Part shown: positions 32,915 through 38,027 of the stretch, one piece after another
How the letters are laid out: every line of letters starts with the position of its first letter
Position numbering within the stretch: the first letter of the stretch is position 1
NCBI GenBank assembly: GCA_015523685.1
Contig: WAJW01000185.1
Location: 1-38,027 of the forward strand
Direction: 5' to 3'
Length of the DNA stretch: 38,027 bases
Origin: Archaeoglobaceae archaeon
GTDB taxonomy: Archaea; Halobacteriota; Archaeoglobi; Archaeoglobales; JdFR-42
The notes under the pieces: model-generated
What the model saw: only the letters and a program-made list of their open reading frames with translations
Told to the model about the DNA's origin: nothing
Database searches by the model: none
Made by a program: the position numbers and the translations under genes

Positions 32915-33631
32915 ATGGAAGCACTGCTTAAATGCACCGACATATGGAAATCATTTGGAGGGTTTACCGCCCTCAAAGGCGTGAACATAGAGGTTTTCAG
33001 CGGAGAGATAGTGGGTCTTATCGGCCCCAATGGAGCGGGGAAGACAACCCTGCTCAATTTAATCAACGGGGTGCTCAAACCTACAAAGGGTAAGGTGGAA
33101 TTTGAAGGCAGGATCATAAGTGGTAAAAAACCCCACGTTATCTGCAGACTCGGGATCGGAAGGGTTTTCCAGATCCCCCGTCCTTTTTTTGAAATGAGCT
33201 GTATTGAGAACGTTGTTACAGCACTGCTTTTCAACGATGTGAGGGACAGAGGTGAGGCTGAAGAGAGGGCTATGGAACTTCTGGAGTTTGTCGGGATATC
33301 CGATCCTCAGGCGACTCCGGATGAGATAACACTTCAGGATAAGAGAAGACTTGAGATGGCAAGAGCTCTTGCAACCAATCCAAGACTGATACTTGTGGAT
33401 GAATACATGGCCGGATTGAACATAGGAGAGATAGAAGATGCACTCAACCTCTTCAAAAAGATAAGGGATGATCTTGGCATAACCATCCTCTGGGTTGAGC
33501 ACGTGATGCATGCCATAATGAAGCTGGCTGACAGGATTGTCGTGCTTGATCACGGAACAAAAATCGCCGAAGGAAAACCCGAGGAGATCGTGAAGGATAA
33601 GAAGGTTATTGAGGCATATCTTGGTGGATGA
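32915..33631 (+). CDS. livG: LIV-type ABC transporter ATPase, LivG
   Basis: 238 residues. Walker A is GPNGAGKT near residue 35, the LivG-specific GRVFQIPRPFFEMSCIENV follows, and Walker B is RLILVDEYMAGLN. The ABC signature is the variant ITLQDKRRLEMARAL in place of LSGGQ; similar 'LTLxxxKRLE' variants are known in LivG proteins. The H-loop histidine is in WVEHVMHAIM. With LivF it would form the asymmetric ATPase dimer. Confidence 0.92.
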   Translation: MEALLKCTDIWKSFGGFTALKGVNIEVFSGEIVGLIGPNGAGKTTLLNLINGVLKPTKGKVEFEGRIISGKKPHVICRLGIGRVFQIPRPFFEMSCIENVVTALLFNDVRDRGEAEERAMELLEFVGISDPQATPDEITLQDKRRLEMARALATNPRLILVDEYMAGLNIGEIEDALNLFKKIRDDLGITILWVEHVMHAIMKLADRIVVLDHGTKIAEGKPEEIVKDKKVIEAYLGG

Positions 33632-33645
33632 AAGGGGGCAATTGA

Positions 33646-34362
33646 TTGGAAAAGATACTATCGGTAAATGATCTGTATGCGGGCTACAGGGGATTGAACA
33701 TACTCTGGGGTGTCAACATTGAGGTCAGAAAGAACGAGGTTGTTTCTATCATCGGCCCCAATGGAGCGGGGAAGACAACCCTCCTTAAAGCCATCTCCGG
33801 ACTCGTAATTCCATCCAGGGGAGAGAGAAGATTCAATGACAGGGAAATCAACAGCTTCAAGCCCCATACCAGAGTGGACATGGGTCTGACGTTCGTACCA
33901 AGCGAGAGAGAGCTCTTTCCCGAGCTGACAGTTGAGGAGAACCTTGAACTTGGAGCCTACACAAGAAGAGCAAGGAAAAACATGACAAGATCGCTCGAAC
34001 AGATTTACGAGTTTTTTCCACGACTTGAGGAGAGGAGAGATCAGCCAGCCGGAACCCTCAGTGGTGGAGAACAGCAGATGCTTGCAATCGCAAGGGCCCT
34101 GATGTCCTCTCCCGATCTGATTTTACTGGACGAGCCCTCGACGGGCCTGTCACCCATTGCGACAATAACAATATATGAAAAACTCAAGGAACTCACCTCA
34201 AGGCTTTCACTTCTGATAGCAGAACAGAACGTACACCAGGCATTTGAGATAGCTGACAGAATCTACGTGCTGGAGAACGGGAGAATAGTGGCTGAGGGAG
34301 AACCATCGGAACTCTCTGAAGACGGCCTTATAAAATCAGCCTATTTCGGAGTGAGAGAATGA
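33646..34362 (+). CDS. livF: LIV-type ABC transporter ATPase, LivF
   Basis: 238 residues. Walker A GPNGAGKT, Q-loop region GLTFVPSERELFPELTVEENL, canonical signature LSGGEQQMLAIARAL and Walker B LILLDEPSTGLSP, with LIAEQNVHQAF after it, the LivF hallmark. The gene begins with TTG at 33646 (TTGGAAAAG); GGGGGC lies just upstream. Its stop overlaps the livH start by 4 bp (ATGA). Confidence 0.92.
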   Translation: MEKILSVNDLYAGYRGLNILWGVNIEVRKNEVVSIIGPNGAGKTTLLKAISGLVIPSRGERRFNDREINSFKPHTRVDMGLTFVPSERELFPELTVEENLELGAYTRRARKNMTRSLEQIYEFFPRLEERRDQPAGTLSGGEQQMLAIARALMSSPDLILLDEPSTGLSPIATITIYEKLKELTSRLSLLIAEQNVHQAFEIADRIYVLENGRIVAEGEPSELSEDGLIKSAYFGVRE

Positions 34363-35216
34363 TTGAAATCATTGTGGATGGAATTCTGTTTGGATTGCAG
34401 TTATCACTTCTTGCTATAGGCATGGTACTGATATTCGGTCTCGGAGGTGTGCTGAATCTTGCCCACGGTGAATTCGTGATCATCACAGGAATAATCGCAG
34501 GATTGCTGATGGGCATGGGTTTCAACCCTCTTTTTGCCATAATTCTCGGAATCCTTACATCAGGCGGTGTGTGGGCAGTTCTTGACAGAACGCTTTTGAG
34601 ACCGGTTTACAGACTAACCGGGGAAATTGAGATTCTCGTGGGTCTGTTTCTGACCCTCGGTCTCGCTTCTGCAATTGACGGGGTTATATCGTATTTCTTT
34701 CCCGGGCTTTACTTTTCCATCGGAATTCCCATAGAAACCATAACGGTTCTTGGACTCAAATTCAGGGCATCGAGTATGATTGCAGGACTTGTGGCCATCA
34801 TCTCACTTTTACTGCTCCTTTATTTCCTGGGGCGAACGATGACCGGGAGGGCGATCAGAGCCATACTGCAGAACCAGACCGGAGCAAGGCTTTGCGGGAT
34901 AAACGTTGAGAACATCAGAACACTTGTCTTCTTCCTCGGAGGTATTATGGCGGGGCTTGCGAGCGTTGCTCAGGGTCTGAGCTCATCTGTGGACCCCGGC
35001 TCCGGACTTGAACTGACTTCCCTTGCCCTGATCGTAAGCGTGGTTGGGGGAGTCAGAAGCGTTTACGGTGCCATAATATCAGGTGTTCTCCTCGGCATTG
35101 TCAACTCTTTCGTGGGGTATTATGTTGGAACATATCTTGCCCTCATAATCCTGCTCGGCGTGGTAATCACGGTTGTACTCTTTAAACCAACAGGTCTGTT
35201 TGCCAGGAGTGTGTGA
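34359..35216 (+). CDS. livH: LIV-type ABC transporter permease, LivH
   Basis: 285 residues with about eight predicted membrane helices. GLGGVLNLAHGEFVIITG near residue 27 is the typical LivH N-terminal motif, and GRAIRAILQNQTGARLCGINVENIR (around residue 163-187) is the cytoplasmic coupling loop contacting the ATPases. Overlaps livF by 4 bp and is directly followed by livM. Confidence 0.92.
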   Translation: MIEIIVDGILFGLQLSLLAIGMVLIFGLGGVLNLAHGEFVIITGIIAGLLMGMGFNPLFAIILGILTSGGVWAVLDRTLLRPVYRLTGEIEILVGLFLTLGLASAIDGVISYFFPGLYFSIGIPIETITVLGLKFRASSMIAGLVAIISLLLLLYFLGRTMTGRAIRAILQNQTGARLCGINVENIRTLVFFLGGIMAGLASVAQGLSSSVDPGSGLELTSLALIVSVVGGVRSVYGAIISGVLLGIVNSFVGYYVGTYLALIILLGVVITVVLFKPTGLFARSV

Positions 35217-35217
35217 T

Positions 35218-36192
35218 ATGAAGACAAACACATTCAGAACAGAGCTTTCGGGTTACCTCCCCTTTGCCATGTTCATCGTTCTCGGTATCCTGCCCGTTGT
35301 TATAAAAAATCCCTATCAGCTAAGGGTTCTCACAAACATAGCGGTTTTCATTTCATTCACATACGCAGCAAACATCATCTTCGGGGAGAGCAGACAGCTA
35401 TTCCTGTGTATGAGTGCCCTTTCAGGCATGGGTGCATATACTTCAGGGATAATATCAATACATCTGGGAATAGACCCATGGATCACCCTTCTGGCCGGCA
35501 TACTCGTATCCACGGCAGTTGGGGCATTGCTGAGCTATGTTTCCGTTTCTCGAGGGCTGGGAGTCATATTTGTGGCAATAGTAACCCTCGCATTCACACT
35601 GATATTCGAGAATGCGGTGCTCGGGCTGAGAGAGCTTACGATGGGTGAAACCGGCCTTCTGATGCCCTCCCTCAGATGGCCACTGGAGAGTTTTATTGAC
35701 AGAAGACTTGCAAGTTTCTATACAATTCTGGTATTCTCAGCCTTTTCGGCCTTCATCTACTTCATTCTCGTTCGTTCAAAACTTGGAATAGGGCTAAGAG
35801 CGATGAGAAGCGACAGTGTGTCATCCGAGGCCATTGGAATAGATGTGACAAAGTACAACGTTATGGCAGCGAGCATCGGGTCCGCGATCCTCGGCCTCAA
35901 TGGCGGTCTTTACGCATATTTCCTGGGGATGTCATCTCCCGGGATTTTCTCCCCTTCCATGGACATAACCATATTCCTCATGCTAATTCTCGGGGGATTT
36001 GGCACCCTCTCTGGACCGATAATAGGCTCGATCGTTATTATTCTGATTCAGGAATTCACGAGGGGTCTTGGTCAGCTGACAATGACGTTTTTCGGGGTTC
36101 TGCTTGTCGTCCTGATCCTGATATTCAGGGAAGGTCTTTCATCCATACTGGAGAGAGCGGGAAGATATCTGAAATCACAGAGAGGTGCATGA
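35218..36192 (+). CDS. livM: LIV-type ABC transporter permease, LivM
   Basis: 324 residues, eight to ten predicted membrane helices. FGESRQLFLCMSALSGMGAYTSG and the coupling loop SKLGIGLRAMRSDSVSSEAIGID are typical of LivM, as is LGGFGTLSGPIIGSI near the C-terminus. The start at 35218 (MKTNTFRTELSG) is one base after the livH stop; an upstream in-frame start at 35173 would lie inside livH. Last gene of the five-gene transporter operon. Confidence 0.91.
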   Translation: MKTNTFRTELSGYLPFAMFIVLGILPVVIKNPYQLRVLTNIAVFISFTYAANIIFGESRQLFLCMSALSGMGAYTSGIISIHLGIDPWITLLAGILVSTAVGALLSYVSVSRGLGVIFVAIVTLAFTLIFENAVLGLRELTMGETGLLMPSLRWPLESFIDRRLASFYTILVFSAFSAFIYFILVRSKLGIGLRAMRSDSVSSEAIGIDVTKYNVMAASIGSAILGLNGGLYAYFLGMSSPGIFSPSMDITIFLMLILGGFGTLSGPIIGSIVIILIQEFTRGLGQLTMTFFGVLLVVLILIFREGLSSILERAGRYLKSQRGA

Positions 36193-36362
36193 GGTTCATA
36201 TGACAGGAAACGGGCTTTTAACCTTTCGCACATTTGCAAAATCAGGTATAAATCGCCTCTGGCCTGTTTCATCATAAAATCCGATTTTCCCACTGTGTCA
36301 GAATTCCTCTTCCATCTGGATCAGGAGTGGAAGTGAAATTCAGAGTTTATTTCTTTGAAATA

Positions 36363-37052
36363 CTAAAAGGATTTTTCGATTCTCACGATTCTCTCCATTT
36401 CCATGGCAGAATGCCAGAAGATTATTGCAAGAATTAGATAGGCAAGGGCTATGAGCCCTTTGAATGCTCCTTCAGAATGCCCGTATGTTGCCATACTCAA
36501 ACCGGCAATAGCAGTGATCACTCTCAGACCCAGCGCAGGAAGATACAGATCCATTGGTTCCGGGAGAACTGCAACTATCTTCATGTATCTTTTCAGCATT
36601 AAAAGAAAGTAAAATGTGACCACCATAAATATGGTTGTAACAGCCTGAACAACAATCCAATCCAGATCAATTCTCTCCATGATCAGCCAGAAGATGGCGA
36701 AATACACAGCCATGTCCAGAAGTTTTTTCGAAACCCTGGGTCTGAACCCTGCACGATGAAGGGTAACGATTGAACTCAGCTCAACTATGAAAAAACCCGT
36801 CCAGACAAGCCCAACACCCAGTATCATGAATTCTCTGCTTATGTCATTTCTGAAAATGGAATGAACGATTCCAATCACGTACATATACAGAGTGATGAGA
36901 ACGAGTAAGGCTGCGTGCATTCTGGCGATATTTAACTGAGTGTTTATGAACCTTCTGACCTCTTCATCTTCGAGTATCATGCTCATCGTTAAAAAGGACA
37001 TGCCGAGAAGAGATGTTCCGAGACCCAGATATACCGGATTGGAATAGCTCAT
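36363..37052 (-). CDS. Hypothetical protein with about seven transmembrane helices
   Basis: 229 residues. Hydrophobic segments alternate with short charged loops: after MSYSNPVYLGLGTSLLGMSFL come EDEEVRRFINTQ, RNDISREF, HRAGFRPRVSKK, MERIDLDW and KRYMKIV, and the tail is basic (MERIVRIEKSF). I see no catalytic motif or family signature. It points towards livM across a 170-bp gap with nothing notable in it. A TATA-like TTTTATTATACG on the minus strand (37076-37090) lies about 25-38 bp before the start. Confidence 0.7.
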   Translation of the reverse strand: MSYSNPVYLGLGTSLLGMSFLTMSMILEDEEVRRFINTQLNIARMHAALLVLITLYMYVIGIVHSIFRNDISREFMILGVGLVWTGFFIVELSSIVTLHRAGFRPRVSKKLLDMAVYFAIFWLIMERIDLDWIVVQAVTTIFMVVTFYFLLMLKRYMKIVAVLPEPMDLYLPALGLRVITAIAGLSMATYGHSEGAFKGLIALAYLILAIIFWHSAMEMERIVRIEKSF

Positions 37053-37710
37053 GGCGGTTAATTAAAATGGACCAAATCGTATAATAAAATTTTGTTTGAA
37101 ATTAATGGTTCAGGGATGCGGTTATGTGAACTCCATACAAATTCCCTGTATCCTGAAATATGAGGGCCGGGATCTGAACCAGATGATGCCATGACCTTTG
37201 CCAAAATTGATAAAGGGAGGTAACTGCAGATAATAACTCTCATTCAGATCAATCGACGGGTTTTCAGATCCGTGTACAGGTAAGCCAGTTATAATCAGAT
37301 ATAAACCATACGGGTATGAATTCCGGGAAGAGATTCTCCGGGTAAATAAAGCCGGTAGAGATCTCAGGCATGACGGTGCGATGAAATGATGAGATGGAGG
37401 ATTTGTGGATAATTACTGCCTAATTCCTGCCATCCGTTTAAGAATTTATTCCCTTAAAGTTAGCGAATTAAGCCAGAAGATCAATTTTTCTTTATACCCG
37501 ATGCTGGAAAGATATTTTTTGTCCAACTCTTTTAATACTTTCATAATCTCTGAAATTGATTATTACTTTCATAACACTAATTAACTTTTAACTACTCTAA
37601 CTAATGCTTTTCTACTTGCGGTGGTGAGAGTTTCCAAAGGGTGTTAAAAAAACATATGCCTATTAAAAATGTGTCAAACTGGAAGAAATCACAGATATGG
37701 AGGTAAATGT
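37053..37710. other. 658-bp gene-poor, AT-rich stretch
   Basis: No convincing gene on either strand. The right half is especially AT-rich. An 11-bp direct repeat, TACTTTCATAA, occurs at 37536-37546 and 37564-37574, spaced 28 bp. A T-arm-like sequence on the minus strand near 37165-37180 lacks matching tRNA arms. The left end holds the promoter of the membrane-protein gene. Confidence 0.5.
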
Positions 37711-37982
37711 ATGGATTCACAGGCGGAAATGAGAGATTACAGGTTCAGAGCGAGCATTAAAACAGGAAAGAGAGGAGATCATGCGATAGCAATTGATGCA
37801 AGAAGATAGCTCTGAGAACAGCAATAGGGAAAATGCAGGGTATGCACTACCTCAATTTAGACCAGATACAACTTGAGTTTGGAGAGGACTTGCTGATGGA
37901 CTGGTGGGAAGAGCTCATGTATTTTCTGCCTGCTGAGAGGGTTAGAAGGGCAATCCAGAGGTACTATGAGAAGATCATCTAA
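37711..37982 (+). pseudogene. Small unknown gene broken by a frameshift
   Basis: GGAGGT six bases before the ATG at 37711 is a strong ribosome binding site. The first frame gives MDSQAEMRDYRFRASIKTGK and RGDHAIAIDARR, then TAG at 37807-37809. In the -1 frame it continues as KKIALRTAIGKMQGMHYLNL, then DWWEELMYFLPAERVRRAIQ and RYYEKII, ending with TAA at 37980-37982. The joined product would be about 90 residues with a charged, helical C-terminus. I do not recognise it. The lesion may be a mutation, a sequencing error or a -1 recoding site. Confidence 0.5.
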
Positions 37983-38027
37983 AAAATTTCTGAATACCAA
38001 AGCAACTCAAATCAACTCAAGAAACTC

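Noticed and set aside
37160..37185. Minus-strand sequence GGTTCAGATCCCGGCC resembling a tRNA T-arm
   Set aside because: The T-stem has a mismatch, the loop lacks the conserved A58, and no matching acceptor, D or anticodon arms are found upstream.
37500..37620. Possible CRISPR fragment because of spaced TACTTTCATAA repeats
   Set aside because: Only two 11-bp copies, no repeat of normal CRISPR length, and no cas genes nearby.

Overview
The window reads as chromosomal DNA from a hyperthermophilic euryarchaeon of the Archaeoglobales type, most like Geoglobus or Ferroglobus. This rests on archaeal information-processing genes (an Lsm protein, ribosomal protein L37e, NAC, a TrmI-type tRNA methyltransferase, an archaeal SepF), methanopterin-linked C1 genes (beta-RFAP synthase, fused Fae-Hps), AGA/AGG-rich arginine codons, Shine-Dalgarno sites of the GAGGTG type, TATA-box promoters, and a set of genes for aromatic acid catabolism. 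The species assignment is inference. I see no rRNA, intact tRNA, CRISPR array or intact insertion sequence.

Layout. 1-600: the tail of a possible unknown gene and a small membrane protein. 670-3842: a complete sdhABCD operon ending in a hairpin/T-tract terminator that overlaps the end of a convergent winged-helix regulator, which is itself coupled to a membrane protein (3852-4788). 4882-7768 (minus): an overlapping operon sepF - ZPR1-type zinc protein - mtnA-like isomerase - beta-RFAP synthase. 7836-12105: a PUA-domain protein (minus), then Lsm - L37e - purF, a bacterio-opsin-activator-like regulator and a radical SAM protein. 12106-14021 (minus): serS-ubiX. 14107-19619 (minus): a hydantoinase/acetone-carboxylase-like hyuA-hyuB pair with an acyl-CoA ligase; hyuB is broken by one frameshift and one in-frame TGA. 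19753-23533: NAC-trmI, fae-hps-tpiA, and a convergent Mut7-C RNase-like gene.

23688-36192 is the most notable region. A three-subunit molybdenum hydroxylase has an FAD subunit carrying the extra cysteine-rich insertion that marks 4-hydroxybenzoyl-CoA reductase. It is followed by a benzoate-CoA-ligase-type enzyme, three molybdenum-cofactor maturation genes (MocA, YqeB/EF2563 and XdhC families) and a complete LIV-type ABC transporter (livKGFHM). Together these suggest uptake, CoA activation and reductive dehydroxylation of a hydroxylated aromatic acid, with dedicated enzyme maturation. A perfect 7+7 dyad overlaps the first start codon of this cluster, directly downstream of a TATA box, and is a candidate operator.

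36363-38027: an unknown multi-span membrane protein, then a gene-poor AT-rich stretch ending in a small frameshifted gene with a good ribosome binding site. All function calls come from reading motifs in the translations; no database search was run.
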